A DNA stretch of 34,147 nt from Verrucomicrobiaceae bacterium (GTDB lineage Bacteria > Verrucomicrobiota > Verrucomicrobiia > Chthoniobacterales > Terrimicrobiaceae): contig QYQL01000042.1 of the NCBI GenBank assembly GCA_007280915.1, positions 1 to 34,147 of the forward strand, given 5' to 3'. Shown piece by piece: positions 24,074 through 32,585 of this stretch (position 1 is the first letter of the stretch; every line of letters starts with the position of its first letter). The translations under genes and the position numbers were made by a program. A model generated the notes under the pieces. That model was not told the DNA's origin, searched no databases, and worked only from the letters and a program-made list of their open reading frames with translations.

Positions 24074-25476
24074 AAAGAGTCCTGATATTTCTTCTCGCCG
24101 GAATGGCCTACGGCCCGCTCCGTGCGGCTGACTCGGAAAAACCTAATGTCATCGTTTTCCTCGCCGACGACGTCGGCTACGGGGATCTGGGCATCCACGG
24201 CAACCCGCACGTTAAGACTCCGCAGATTGACGCTTTTGCGCGCGAGGCGGCAGAGCTGACCAACTTCCGGGTGAATCCGGTCTGCTCTCCGACGAGGGCT
24301 TCGCTGATGACCGGCCGCTACAACTTCCGCACTGGAGTCGCCGATGTTTTCGGTTCGGCTGCCCGGATGGATCCGGCGGAAGTGACCGTGGCCGAGGTAT
24401 TGAAGGCCGCAGGTTACGTGACAGGCATTTTCGGCAAGTGGCATCTCGGTGACGATGTAGGCAGCAGCCCGGGTGCGCAGGGATTTGATGAGGTGCTCAG
24501 CTTCGAAGGGGCGGCACTTAAAAAGTATTTCGATCCCGAACTGATGCACAATGGCGTCAAGGAAAAGCACACCGGCTATTGCCTGGATATCTTCACCGAT
24601 GCGGCGATTGAGTTTGTGAAGCAGAACAGAGAGAAACCATTCTTCGTCTATCTGCCGTCGAATCTCATCCACACGCCGCTCCAGGTTCCGTCGGAGTTGG
24701 CCGCCGAATACGATGCGCTTGGACTTCGGGACAGCACCGCAAAAATCTACGGGATGCTCCGTAGTGTGGACAATAATTTCGGGAAACTGCGTGCGGTGCT
24801 CAAAGATCTGGGCCTCGAAAAAAACACCCTGTTGTTTTTCACATCCGATAACGGGCCGTGTTCCGGTTCGAAACCCTTGGATCGCTTCATGGCGGGGCTT
24901 CACGGGCTGAAGGGCACCGTCTACGACAATGGGATCAAGGTCCCGTGTTTTGCGCGCTGGCCAGCCGGATTTTCCAGTCCGGAAAAAATCACCCGGCTGA
25001 CCGCCCACATCGACGTGATGCCGACCATCCTTGATGCCTGCGGGGTGGCTGTGCCATCCGGGGTAAAGCTGGACGGAATCAGCTTCCTTTCGCTGCTCCG
25101 GGATCCATCCGCCACCTGGCTGGACCGGTCCCTGTTTTTCCAGTGGGACAGCGGACAGGAACCGCGCCGCGGACAGGCATTTTCGGTGCTCACGGAAAAA
25201 TGGAAGCTGGTCCAGCCATGCGGCATGGACAAGCCGAGCCAGAAACACATCAGGGATACCTACACCGAACTTTGTCGTCTCCAAGGACGCGGCGAGCGCA
25301 GCATCGAAGGCCCCGCCCGCTATGAACTCTACGACATCGCCGCCGATCCGGGTGAGACCAAGGATCTTGCCTCCGCTCATCCGGAAATCGTTGAAAAGAT
25401 GAAAAAACAATACGATGTCTGGTTCGACGATGTTGCGGCCCGCTGGCCCGAAACCAGACAGGACAAATCCCCATGA
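24070..25476 (+). CDS. secreted S1-family sulfatase, Cys-type
   Basis: This is 468 residues from a TTG start that overlaps the previous stop. The signal peptide is MKRVLIFLLAGMAYGPLRA. KPNVIVFLADDVGYGDLG holds metal ligands, VCSPTRASLMTG (Cys72) is the maturation signature, FGKWHLGDD is complete, and FTSDNGPCSG supplies the later Asp-Asn pair. The C-terminal subdomain reads YELYDIAADPGETKDLASAH. All S1 catalytic residues that I can place are present. It is the first of three consecutive sulfatases in overlapping frames downstream of the SGNH esterase, suggesting joint de-acetylation and desulfation of one polymer. The sulfate position is unknown. Confidence 0.92.
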   Translation: MKRVLIFLLAGMAYGPLRAADSEKPNVIVFLADDVGYGDLGIHGNPHVKTPQIDAFAREAAELTNFRVNPVCSPTRASLMTGRYNFRTGVADVFGSAARMDPAEVTVAEVLKAAGYVTGIFGKWHLGDDVGSSPGAQGFDEVLSFEGAALKKYFDPELMHNGVKEKHTGYCLDIFTDAAIEFVKQNREKPFFVYLPSNLIHTPLQVPSELAAEYDALGLRDSTAKIYGMLRSVDNNFGKLRAVLKDLGLEKNTLLFFTSDNGPCSGSKPLDRFMAGLHGLKGTVYDNGIKVPCFARWPAGFSSPEKITRLTAHIDVMPTILDACGVAVPSGVKLDGISFLSLLRDPSATWLDRSLFFQWDSGQEPRRGQAFSVLTEKWKLVQPCGMDKPSQKHIRDTYTELCRLQGRGERSIEGPARYELYDIAADPGETKDLASAHPEIVEKMKKQYDVWFDDVAARWPETRQDKSP

Positions 25477-27080
25477 TTAAAAAACTAGCGTTATTTACCG
25501 TCGCCCTCTGCGCGCTCTGCAGCAGTCTGTATGGTGCCGCACCGAGGCCCAACATTCTTGTGATCCTTGTTGATGACATGGGCTTTTCGGATCTGGGCTG
25601 CTACGGTTCCGAAATCAGCACCCCAAACCTGGATGCGCTGGCCGCGGACGGGCTCCGCTTCACGCAGTTCTACAACGGAGCGCGCTGCTGTCCGACGCGG
25701 GCCTCGTTGTTGACCGGGCTCTATGCGCATCAGACCGGGCTTGGACAAACAATCTCCAGAGACAAAAAGGTTCCGGGATACCGCGGATATCTTAACGATG
25801 AATGTGTGACCATCGCGGACGTCCTGCGCGGCGCGGGATATTTTACCGCCATGGCGGGCAAGTGGCATGTGGGGGACCATGCCGGCGTGGTTCCGTGGAC
25901 CCGCGGGTTCGACCGTAGCCTCAACGTCAGCGGCGCGCCCGGATTTTATCATCTGGACGGACCGAAATCGCGACTGGTCCTGAACGGAAAACCGCTGGCC
26001 AACGACGACCCGTCGCTGCCGAAGGATTGGTATACGACCGACGTCTTCACGGACCACGGCCTGAAATGGATCCATGAGGCCCTCGACGAAAAAAAACCGT
26101 TCTTCCTCTATCTGGCATACAATGCGCCGCACACCCCGATCCAGGCTCCAGCGGAGGACATCGCCAGGTATCGCGGCAAATACAAAGCCGGTTGGGACAA
26201 GGTGCGGGAACAGCGCCTGGCGAAGCAAGTCAGCCTCGGCATCGTGGACAAGGACTGCCCCCTTTCCCCGCGCCCGGATGATATCAAAGCGTGGGACAGC
26301 CTCACCACGGAGGAGCAGGATCGCTTTGACCACATCATGGCCATCTACGCCGCATGCGTCGATCACATGGACCGCGCCGTGGGACGGCTTGTGGAGGACC
26401 TGCGCCAGCGTGGTGTCCTCGACAACACGCTGATTTTGTTTCTCTCCGACAATGGCGCGGAGCACGCGAGCAACAGCGACAAAAATCATGATCCCAACGG
26501 AAGCTTGGAGGGGGATTCCCCCGGCGATGCAAAATCCGTGGTGTATCAGGGTGCATCGTGGGCGACGGTTTCGGACACACCGTTCCGGCTCTACAAGCGT
26601 TTCGCGCATGAGGGAGGGATTTCCACGCCGTTCATCGTGCATTGGCCTGCGGGCTTTTCCGCAAAGGGGGAACTGCGGCCACAGGTCGGGCACATCGTGG
26701 ATCTGATGACGACGTGCGTGGACGTGGCGGGCGCAAAATACCCAACGGAATTCAACGGCAAACCCATCCCGCCGATGGAAGGGAAAAGCCTGGTGCCGGC
26801 ATTCGCAAACCAACCCCTCCAGAGAGACGGGATCTTCTGGGAGCACGAGGGAAACGCCGCTGCGCGGGTGGGGGATTGGAAACTCGTCCGGGTTGGCCGC
26901 GACGGCCCGTGGGAACTCTACGACCTGAAAACCGACCGTTCCGAACTGCACGATCTTGCACAACAGAAACCGGAGAAGGTTAAGGAACTTTCGGAGAAAT
27001 GGGAGGACTGGGCCCTGCGTGTCCATGCCAAGCCGTATCCCGCCGAGGGAAAAGTCCGGAAAGGCGCCGATGAGAATTAA
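25473..27080 (+). CDS. secreted arylsulfatase-type S1 sulfatase, Cys-type
   Basis: This is 535 residues starting at an ATGA overlap (25473-25476). The signal peptide is MIKKLALFTVALCALCSSLYG. RPNILVILVDDMGFSDLGCY is followed by RCCPTRASLLTG, with Cys72 the likely formylglycine residue. AGKWHVGDH and FLSDNGAEHASN complete the site. The long insertion with SPRPDDIKAWDSLTTEEQDR and the length match the arylsulfatase A/AtsA-like subfamily (S1_4 type). The ending WELYDLKTDRSELHDLAQQK is the usual C-terminal domain. Its stop overlaps the next sulfatase by 11 nt. These enzymes often act on terminal sulfated sugars; the substrate is not known. Confidence 0.92.
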   Translation: MIKKLALFTVALCALCSSLYGAAPRPNILVILVDDMGFSDLGCYGSEISTPNLDALAADGLRFTQFYNGARCCPTRASLLTGLYAHQTGLGQTISRDKKVPGYRGYLNDECVTIADVLRGAGYFTAMAGKWHVGDHAGVVPWTRGFDRSLNVSGAPGFYHLDGPKSRLVLNGKPLANDDPSLPKDWYTTDVFTDHGLKWIHEALDEKKPFFLYLAYNAPHTPIQAPAEDIARYRGKYKAGWDKVREQRLAKQVSLGIVDKDCPLSPRPDDIKAWDSLTTEEQDRFDHIMAIYAACVDHMDRAVGRLVEDLRQRGVLDNTLILFLSDNGAEHASNSDKNHDPNGSLEGDSPGDAKSVVYQGASWATVSDTPFRLYKRFAHEGGISTPFIVHWPAGFSAKGELRPQVGHIVDLMTTCVDVAGAKYPTEFNGKPIPPMEGKSLVPAFANQPLQRDGIFWEHEGNAAARVGDWKLVRVGRDGPWELYDLKTDRSELHDLAQQKPEKVKELSEKWEDWALRVHAKPYPAEGKVRKGADEN

Positions 27081-28509
27081 ATTTCTCCCTTTCCTTTTGC
27101 TTATCGCGACGTCGTTTGCCGCGGAACAGCGTCCGAATATCGTGTTCATTCTCGCCGATGACCTCGGATGGACGGATACGGCTGTTTACGGCAGCAAATA
27201 TTACGAGACTCCGAATATCGACCGGCTCGCTGCGCAGGGGATGAGGTTCACCAACTACCACAACTGCCAGAACTGCGCGCCGACTCGCTCCGCGCTGATG
27301 AGCGGCCAATACTCGGCGCGGACTGGCATCTACACTGTGGGGAGCATCGACCGTTTCGACTGGCGTAGCCGTCCGCTGAGACCGGTGGACAACGTCACCG
27401 AGCTGCCGCTCGATAAAATCACCATTGCCCAGGCGCTCAAACAGGCCGGCTACGCGACGGGGATGTTCGGCAAGTGGCATCTGGGCGAGGACGCGGAACA
27501 TCACCCCTCCAAGCGCGGATTCGACGAGGCCATCACTTCGCAAGGAAAGCATTTCAACTTCACAACCCAGCCCCCGGTGGAGCATCCCAAGGACGCCTAC
27601 CTTGCCGACTGGCTGACCGACAGGGCGGAGGATTTCATCCGCCGGCACAAGGATGGCCCGTTCTTTCTCTACCTGCCGCATTTCGGCGTGCATGCGCCAT
27701 GGCAGGCGAAGCCCGGTTTGATCGAGCACTTCAAGCCGAAGCCGGGTGTCGGGGGACACGAGGATCCCACCTACGCCGCGATGATTGCCAGCGTGGACGA
27801 AAGCGTGGGCCGGGTGATGGCCCTGCTCGACGAGCTGAAAATTGCTGACAACACCGTGGTGATTTTCTCCAGCGACAACGGGGGAGTCGGCGGTTATGAG
27901 CGTGAAGGGATTGGCGCGGCGCACAGCATCACCGACAACGCCCCGTTGCGCAGTGGCAAAGGCAGTCTCTACGAAGGTGGCACACGCGATCCGTTTATTG
28001 TCCGCTGGCCCGGTGTCGTGAAGCCCGGCTCCATCTGTGATATTCCCGCGATTCACGTGGATCTCTATCCCACCCTGCTTGGCATCGCCGGAGTTCAGCC
28101 GCCTTCAAACTATCAGCTGGACGGGGAGAGCCTCGTTCCGTCGCTAAAAGACGGGGGCGCAGGTCTCAAGCGCGAGGCGATCTACCAGCACTTTCCCGGT
28201 TACCTCGGAGCTGGCAATGACACCTGGCGCACAACACCGGTGGCGACAATCATCTCCGGCGACTGGAAGCTGATGGAATTTTTCGAGGACGGACATCTGG
28301 AACTTTACAATCTGCGCGACGACATCGGTGAAAAAACAAACCTCGCGTTGAAGATGCCCGAAAAAGCAAAGGAACTGAACGCCAAGATGCTCGCCTGGCG
28401 AACGGAAGTGAAAGCTCCCATGCCCGGTCCAAACAATGGGGATACATCTGCTCCGGGAAAATCAGGCAAGAAATCCAAACACAAAGCCAAGCCTTCATCC
28501 GACGAATAA
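27070..28509 (+). CDS. secreted S1-family sulfatase, Cys-type, Lys-rich tail
   Basis: From the ATG at 27070 this is 479 residues. The start gives a signal peptide (MRIKFLPFLLLIATSFA) and an 11-nt overlap with the previous gene; the frame is open upstream inside that gene. RPNIVFILADDLGWTDTAVY, then NCAPTRSALMSG (Cys69), MFGKWHLGED and FSSDNGGVGGYE form the active site. LYNLRDDIGEKTNLA marks the C-terminal domain. A final tail (APGKSGKKSKHKAKPSSDE) is strongly basic and sits outside the folded domain, as in the sulfatase at 17748. It lies 25 nt upstream of the DUF6807 gene and is probably in the same transcript. Confidence 0.92.
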   Translation: MRIKFLPFLLLIATSFAAEQRPNIVFILADDLGWTDTAVYGSKYYETPNIDRLAAQGMRFTNYHNCQNCAPTRSALMSGQYSARTGIYTVGSIDRFDWRSRPLRPVDNVTELPLDKITIAQALKQAGYATGMFGKWHLGEDAEHHPSKRGFDEAITSQGKHFNFTTQPPVEHPKDAYLADWLTDRAEDFIRRHKDGPFFLYLPHFGVHAPWQAKPGLIEHFKPKPGVGGHEDPTYAAMIASVDESVGRVMALLDELKIADNTVVIFSSDNGGVGGYEREGIGAAHSITDNAPLRSGKGSLYEGGTRDPFIVRWPGVVKPGSICDIPAIHVDLYPTLLGIAGVQPPSNYQLDGESLVPSLKDGGAGLKREAIYQHFPGYLGAGNDTWRTTPVATIISGDWKLMEFFEDGHLELYNLRDDIGEKTNLALKMPEKAKELNAKMLAWRTEVKAPMPGPNNGDTSAPGKSGKKSKHKAKPSSDE

Positions 28510-28534
28510 GCAGGCTTTCTCCTTGCATGAATCC

Positions 28535-29452
28535 ATGAACAGAAGCCCGGCCATTATTATTGGAATCCTCGCATCGACTCTGGCGTGCGGGATTTCCGCA
28601 GAGCCGAGCCTCCTCAAGGAGGAGATGGTGATCAAAGCCACCTCCGACGGGCGGCCGATGTTCGAATACCGTTACGCTCCGGATGTGGCGTTCAAACCGT
28701 ATATTTTTCAACTCTATTCGCCGGGAGGAGTGCCGATCCTCCGCGACGCCCCGGTGGATCACATCCACCACCACGGACTGATGTTCGCAGTGGGGGTGAA
28801 CGATGAGACCTTCTGGGAGGAGGTGATAAAGGGTGCCATTGTTGGCGGTCACCAGATTCCGCGTCAGACAGACGTGACCGGCAATCTCATCACGCAACAA
28901 CTCGACTGGCAAAATCGTTCCGGTGACATCGTCTTGCACGAAACGCGGACGATCCAGCCTCTCGAGAATCCGGATGCCACGCTGCTGACTTGGCGATGCC
29001 GGTTGGAGACACCTCCTGGCAAGGACGCGGTGAACTTGTTCGGCCACCCTTACTATGGCCTGGGGGCAAGGCTTCTTGAGTCCATGGACAAGGTTGCCAC
29101 GTTCATGAATTCCAGCGGCCAACCGGGCGAGATCATAGGAGGAGACCACCGTTTGGTTCCGGCCACATGGGTCGCCTGCACCGGGCCGACGGCGGACGGC
29201 AAAATGGTGACCATTGCGATCTTCGATCATCCGGACAACCTGAGGTATCCGTCGCAAAAATTTACCATGGCCGTGCCTTTCGCCTACATCTCGACGACAT
29301 TGAATTGGAAGGAGCCGCTCCAACTCAAAGCGGGAGAGCCATTGGACCTGTGCTACGGCGTTGCGGTGTGGGACGGAGCAGTCCAAGCGGAGCAAATCGA
29401 AAAGGCCTTCCGGAAGTGGCAGGAGAACACGCCGAACAATCCCCAACGGTAG
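28535..29452 (+). CDS. exported DUF6807 (PmoA-like) protein
   Basis: From the ATG at 28535 this is 305 residues with a signal peptide (MNRSPAIIIGILASTLACGI, then SA). The conserved block PVDHIHHHGLMFAVG, about 70-85 residues in, and NLFGHPYYGLGARLLESMDK are typical of DUF6807 proteins, which are common beside carbohydrate genes in Verrucomicrobiota and Planctomycetota. The His cluster suggests metal or sugar binding on a beta-rich fold. No catalytic function is established to my knowledge. It ends the plus-strand operon, 7 nt from the convergent AraC gene, so there is almost no room for a separate terminator. Confidence 0.8.
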   Translation: MNRSPAIIIGILASTLACGISAEPSLLKEEMVIKATSDGRPMFEYRYAPDVAFKPYIFQLYSPGGVPILRDAPVDHIHHHGLMFAVGVNDETFWEEVIKGAIVGGHQIPRQTDVTGNLITQQLDWQNRSGDIVLHETRTIQPLENPDATLLTWRCRLETPPGKDAVNLFGHPYYGLGARLLESMDKVATFMNSSGQPGEIIGGDHRLVPATWVACTGPTADGKMVTIAIFDHPDNLRYPSQKFTMAVPFAYISTTLNWKEPLQLKAGEPLDLCYGVAVWDGAVQAEQIEKAFRKWQENTPNNPQR

Positions 29453-29459
29453 GTATTCA

Positions 29460-30449
29460 TCACCCCAGGCGGTAATCGCCGGGTGTTCTTCCGAACTCCT
29501 TGCGGAAGAGAGTGGCAAAGTATTGGCTCGAATGGAATCCGGTTGTGAAGGCGATATCGGTGATCGCCCGCTCTGGACACGAAGTCAACAGCCGGGCCGC
29601 ATGCTCGAGTCGGATGCGGCAAACCAGTTCCGACGGGGTCGTGTTGTAGAGTTCCTTGGTGATGCGGGTGAGGTATGTCACACCCACCCGGCAGGACTGG
29701 GCGATCGCGGTCACCGTCCAGGGTTCGGCGGCGGTGTCGGGACTGCGCTCGAGACCGTCGAAGAAGCTGCGGATCGTCTGGTTGAAACCGTGGGGATCCA
29801 CTGTCGGGCGACCGATTCCTTTGGACAGCATCGTGACGATTTCGAGCACCACATGGTTGACGATTCCGGCCAGGCGTGAAGATCCAAGCGGGCCTGTATC
29901 GTCCATGCGTGCGATGGCCGATTGCAGGTAGTCCCTCAATGCAAAATCCCGCGCCGGGATGTGGCAGCACTGGTTCGCGCGGAAAACCCGGAGCATTTCC
30001 CGCCGCGAATCGCCGTCGGAGCCCAGCCATTCTGGAAATTCCCATGCGCGGTCGCCCCGGTGACCTGCGACATCAAGGATGACCCAGAACAGACGTCCGG
30101 CGCGCACGTTCGGATCGCCCAGCCGGTGGCGCTGCCACGGGCGCGTGATGGTCACGTCGCCGGGACGTAGCATCACATGTTCGGAGTCCGTGGCAAATGC
30201 CGTCTGACCGGCCAGAAGGCAGCAGATTTCGATTCCCTCGTTGCGGTGCATCGGCAGCCCCCAGTCCTGCGGGCCCACGGCATCCCAATACCCGATCGTC
30301 TGCAGCCCGGGAAGGCAGCCCGACGGCAACGGATCTCCCGGATAGGTCCCGCGCGCGCGCGCCCGCATGACCACCCGTCCGCGCTTGATGGCACTGATGA
30401 GGGGTAGGCAGTCGTCCGGCTTGCGACGGGAGGAGGGAGGGGATCCCAT
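29460..30449 (-). CDS. AraC-family transcriptional regulator
   Basis: From the ATG at 30449 this is 329 residues; a TTG at 30458 in frame is an alternative. The N-terminal half has a cupin-like sensor segment (PMHRNEGIEICCLLAGQTAF, then LRPGDVTITRPWQRHRLGDP). The C-terminal half has two helix-turn-helix units: VTAIAQSCRVGVTYLTRITK and ITDIAFTTGFHSSQYFATLF, ending in GRTPGDYR. It probably senses a sugar and controls nearby genes. A 7-bp inverted repeat lies about 40-60 nt upstream. The coding sequence contains a 13-nt CG run (30350-30362) encoding RARA. Confidence 0.9.
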   Translation of the reverse strand: MGSPPSSRRKPDDCLPLISAIKRGRVVMRARARGTYPGDPLPSGCLPGLQTIGYWDAVGPQDWGLPMHRNEGIEICCLLAGQTAFATDSEHVMLRPGDVTITRPWQRHRLGDPNVRAGRLFWVILDVAGHRGDRAWEFPEWLGSDGDSRREMLRVFRANQCCHIPARDFALRDYLQSAIARMDDTGPLGSSRLAGIVNHVVLEIVTMLSKGIGRPTVDPHGFNQTIRSFFDGLERSPDTAAEPWTVTAIAQSCRVGVTYLTRITKELYNTTPSELVCRIRLEHAARLLTSCPERAITDIAFTTGFHSSQYFATLFRKEFGRTPGDYRLG

Positions 30450-30489
30450 GATGTGCAAAATCTTTCACGGGTTGGCAATCCGGTCAAGT

Positions 30490-30508
30490 CGTCGCAATTT
30501 GTGCGACG
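30490..30508. promoter_or_regulatory. inverted repeat upstream of the AraC-type gene
   Basis: CGTCGCA (30490-30496) and TGCGACG (30502-30508) are perfect inverted repeats separated by 5 nt. They lie about 40 nt upstream of the regulator's start and 40 nt downstream of the ThuA-like gene's stop. An autoregulatory operator is possible, though AraC proteins more often bind direct repeats. Confidence 0.35.
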
Positions 30509-30547
30509 TCCACTGCTGGGGGACGAATCCCTGTCAGGGCTTCGGTA

Positions 30548-31339
30548 TTATTCCGCTTTCGATTTTGCGGTCCGGGAGACGGATCCGGTGGCCGCCCACT
30601 CGACGCCGCGCCGGAAGAGTTCCTGAAATTGAGGGCTGCTCATGAACTGTCCATCTTTTCCAGCCGCGTGGCCGAGGAGAATCGTGATGCACCGGCCCTT
30701 GCCGAATTCGCCGACGAGCACGGAGGGAATCCATTCATCCCCGCCCTTCTCGTCTTTCACCGAATAGGACGATGCGAGTACTTTTGCGCCGGGGACCACG
30801 CCGGGATGGATCCAGAGTTCGTCGAATGTCTTGAATCCGGAAAGTCCGGCCGTGACCGGATGCGAGGGGTCGTCCATGCGAACCTCAAATTCGTGGGGAT
30901 GGCGGTGTTCGGTGGTGCCGAGTTTCCATGTCGCCAGGCAGATCTTCTGGTAGTCCTCCCAGTCGGGAAATGAGGAGGAACCGGCGTGAACGACCACATG
31001 TCCGCCGCCCTTGCGGACGAACTCAACGTAAGCCAATCGCGCGGCCTCGGGCAATTCGGCCACTTTGGGTGCCACCCCTTTGGCGGGATTGGTGAAGGCG
31101 TTCCAGTTCGAAACGATGACATCCACCTTCTCGAGTTGGCCGGGAGTGAGGGCCCACGGGGTTTCGCAGACGGTTACCTTGAAGCGTCCGTCGGACTCGA
31201 GCGCACTCTGCAAAGCGGGCGTCGTCTCCTGCCACTTGTGGTTGTTCTGTCCCGAAAGGATCATGACCCGGACGGGATCGGCTGCGGAGAGTGCGAGCAT
31301 CGAGGCGGCACAGATGGCGGGAAGTAGGAAAATGCGCAT
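30548..31339 (-). CDS. exported ThuA-like protein
   Basis: This is 263 residues with a signal peptide (MRIFLLPAICAASMLALSA). VRVMILSGQNNHKWQETTPA, then VIVSNWNAFTNP, GGGHVVVHAGSSSFPDWEDY, WKLGTTEHRHPHEFEV and ILLGHAAGKDG follow the ThuA/class I glutamine-amidotransferase-like fold. ThuA and ThuB of rhizobia act in trehalose-type sugar use, and ThuA-like proteins have been linked to 3-keto-glycoside metabolism. In this genome type, exported ThuA domains are common beside Gfo/Idh/MocA dehydrogenases, as here. It diverges from the TIM-barrel and dehydrogenase genes across a 389-nt spacer. The reaction here is not established. Confidence 0.85.
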   Translation of the reverse strand: MRIFLLPAICAASMLALSAADPVRVMILSGQNNHKWQETTPALQSALESDGRFKVTVCETPWALTPGQLEKVDVIVSNWNAFTNPAKGVAPKVAELPEAARLAYVEFVRKGGGHVVVHAGSSSFPDWEDYQKICLATWKLGTTEHRHPHEFEVRMDDPSHPVTAGLSGFKTFDELWIHPGVVPGAKVLASSYSVKDEKGGDEWIPSVLVGEFGKGRCITILLGHAAGKDGQFMSSPQFQELFRRGVEWAATGSVSRTAKSKAE

Positions 31340-31374
31340 AAGGGTGTGTGGAGAATTTCGATCATCCGTCAGAC

Positions 31375-31431
31375 GCGTTCGAATGGCGTTCGGAATCCCG
31401 CGCGAAAATATCCGAACATCCCCGCGCGAAA
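31375..31431. promoter_or_regulatory. paired direct repeats in the divergent spacer
   Basis: CCCGCGCGAAA occurs exactly at 31397-31407 and 31421-31431, a 24-nt period. GCGTTCG occurs at 31375-31381 and 31386-31392, an 11-nt period. They lie 36-92 nt upstream of the ThuA-like start. Same-face direct repeats suit an AraC-type binder such as the neighbouring regulator, but that link is inference. Of the rest of the 389-nt spacer, 31462-31614 is a repeat element and 31615-31728 shows no gene. Confidence 0.35.
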
Positions 31432-31461
31432 CGCTCGGATGCCAGGGAACATTAAAAATTT

Positions 31462-31614
31462 ATTTCACCACAAATAGCAGAAAGGCCGTAAAAAAAGAAA
31501 TTTGCAAACGCACCACTCCGATTCGCGCCTCACCCGTCGGGTGAATCACATCACCAAGCCTGTTTTCATGTCTTCGTCTCTCTTTGTGTTCTTTGCGCTC
31601 TTTGTGGTAGAAAT
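31462..31614. repeat. MITE-like intergenic repeat with CTTTGTG 9-mers
   Basis: The left end (plus strand) reads ATTTCACCACAAATAGC, then AGAAAG. The right end, reverse-complemented, reads ATTTCTACCACAAAGAGCGC, then AAAG, so the ends form an imperfect inverted repeat of about 23 bp. The right side contains three 9-nt tandem units: CTTTGTGTT, CTTTGCGCT, CTTTGTGGT (31582-31608). A perfect 7-bp palindrome, TCACCCG-T-CGGGTGA, sits at 31530-31544. It resembles the widespread CCACAAAGAG/CACAGAG-type intergenic repeats of environmental bacteria. Confidence 0.6.
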
Positions 31615-31728
31615 CCATTCTGGAACTCGGGATGAAGGCCCGCGCCGTGTTCAATAAATTTCACGCGAAAAATAAAACGCCGGAAGTTTTCTTTCATGCA
31701 AGAGTGCGAAAATCATTCCCAGCATCCT

Positions 31729-32571
31729 ATGGCCAAATTCAAAATCTCCCTCAACATGGAATTCTGCCGTTCGGCGGACAAGTCGTTCGAAGGCGGCGTC
31801 AAGATCGCCTCGGAACTCGGCTACAAGTGGGTCGAACCGATGGTCCACACCGGATGGGAACTTCTCAGCGAGGTGAACTATTTCCACTCGTTCTCAATGG
31901 AGGAAGACCCGCTTCTGATGAAGGAAATCTGCGACAGATACGGCGTGCGTGTCTCGAGTCTGTCGGCGCATTCCCCGCTGATGAAGCCCGAGGCGGCGGT
32001 GGACCGCCTGACCCGTGCCGCCGTGCTCGCGTCGTTTGTCGGCTGCGACTTTTTGAACTCCGACGAGATGGTGAAGCCGGGTTGGATGGACGACGCGTTT
32101 GCCCACGAGACGATGCGCTACACGCTGACGCGCGCCGCCCAGGTTTGCGCCCGTCACAAAAAGTATCTCTGCATCGAACCCCACGGGATTTACACGAAGA
32201 CAGCCGACGGGCTTCTCAGGATCGCGAATCTTGTGGATTCGCCGTGGATTCAAATCAACTGGGACACCGGGAACAGTTATCTTGCCGGGATCGAGGATCC
32301 CTACGAAGGGCTGCAGAAGGTGAGAGATCGCGTTTTTCATATCCACGCCAAGGACATCTCGATGGCGCAAAGCGACGGCGAGCGGGGAAAGGTCACCGGC
32401 ACTCCGGTTGGATGCGCGTGTGGCGAGGGAGTCGTGGACTGGGAGCGCGTGGCGAAAATCATGGAGCCCGTGGACCGTGAGATTTTCCTCAGCGTGGAAT
32501 GCGGCAAAATCGATGAGGCCGCCCGCAGCCTTGCCTTTCTGAACAAAGCTCTGGCCGAGTGGCTCGCCTGA
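31729..32571 (+). CDS. xylose-isomerase-like TIM barrel (sugar isomerase/epimerase family)
   Basis: This is 280 residues from the ATG at 31729; an in-frame ATG at 31696 would add 11 residues of unlikely sequence. There is no signal peptide. ISLNMEFCRSADKSFEGGVK starts the barrel. Metal-ligand positions are recognisable in CIEPHGIY (Glu), NWDTGNSYLAG (Asp), VFHIHAKDI (His) and FLSVECGK (Glu), the standard divalent-metal site of this superfamily. It may isomerise or epimerise a sugar, or act as a keto-sugar lyase or hydratase as some relatives do. It is 14 nt upstream of the dehydrogenase gene and forms a two-gene operon with it. Confidence 0.85.
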   Translation: MAKFKISLNMEFCRSADKSFEGGVKIASELGYKWVEPMVHTGWELLSEVNYFHSFSMEEDPLLMKEICDRYGVRVSSLSAHSPLMKPEAAVDRLTRAAVLASFVGCDFLNSDEMVKPGWMDDAFAHETMRYTLTRAAQVCARHKKYLCIEPHGIYTKTADGLLRIANLVDSPWIQINWDTGNSYLAGIEDPYEGLQKVRDRVFHIHAKDISMAQSDGERGKVTGTPVGCACGEGVVDWERVAKIMEPVDREIFLSVECGKIDEAARSLAFLNKALAEWLA

Positions 32572-32585
32572 CACATCAGCAAACC

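Noticed and set aside
25491-27149. 552-codon minus-strand open frame opposite a sulfatase
   Set aside because: It is a shadow of a clear sulfatase gene and its translation matches nothing recognisable.
31569-31612. CRISPR-like array at the 9-nt tandem units
   Set aside because: Units are 9 nt, contiguous and lack spacers.
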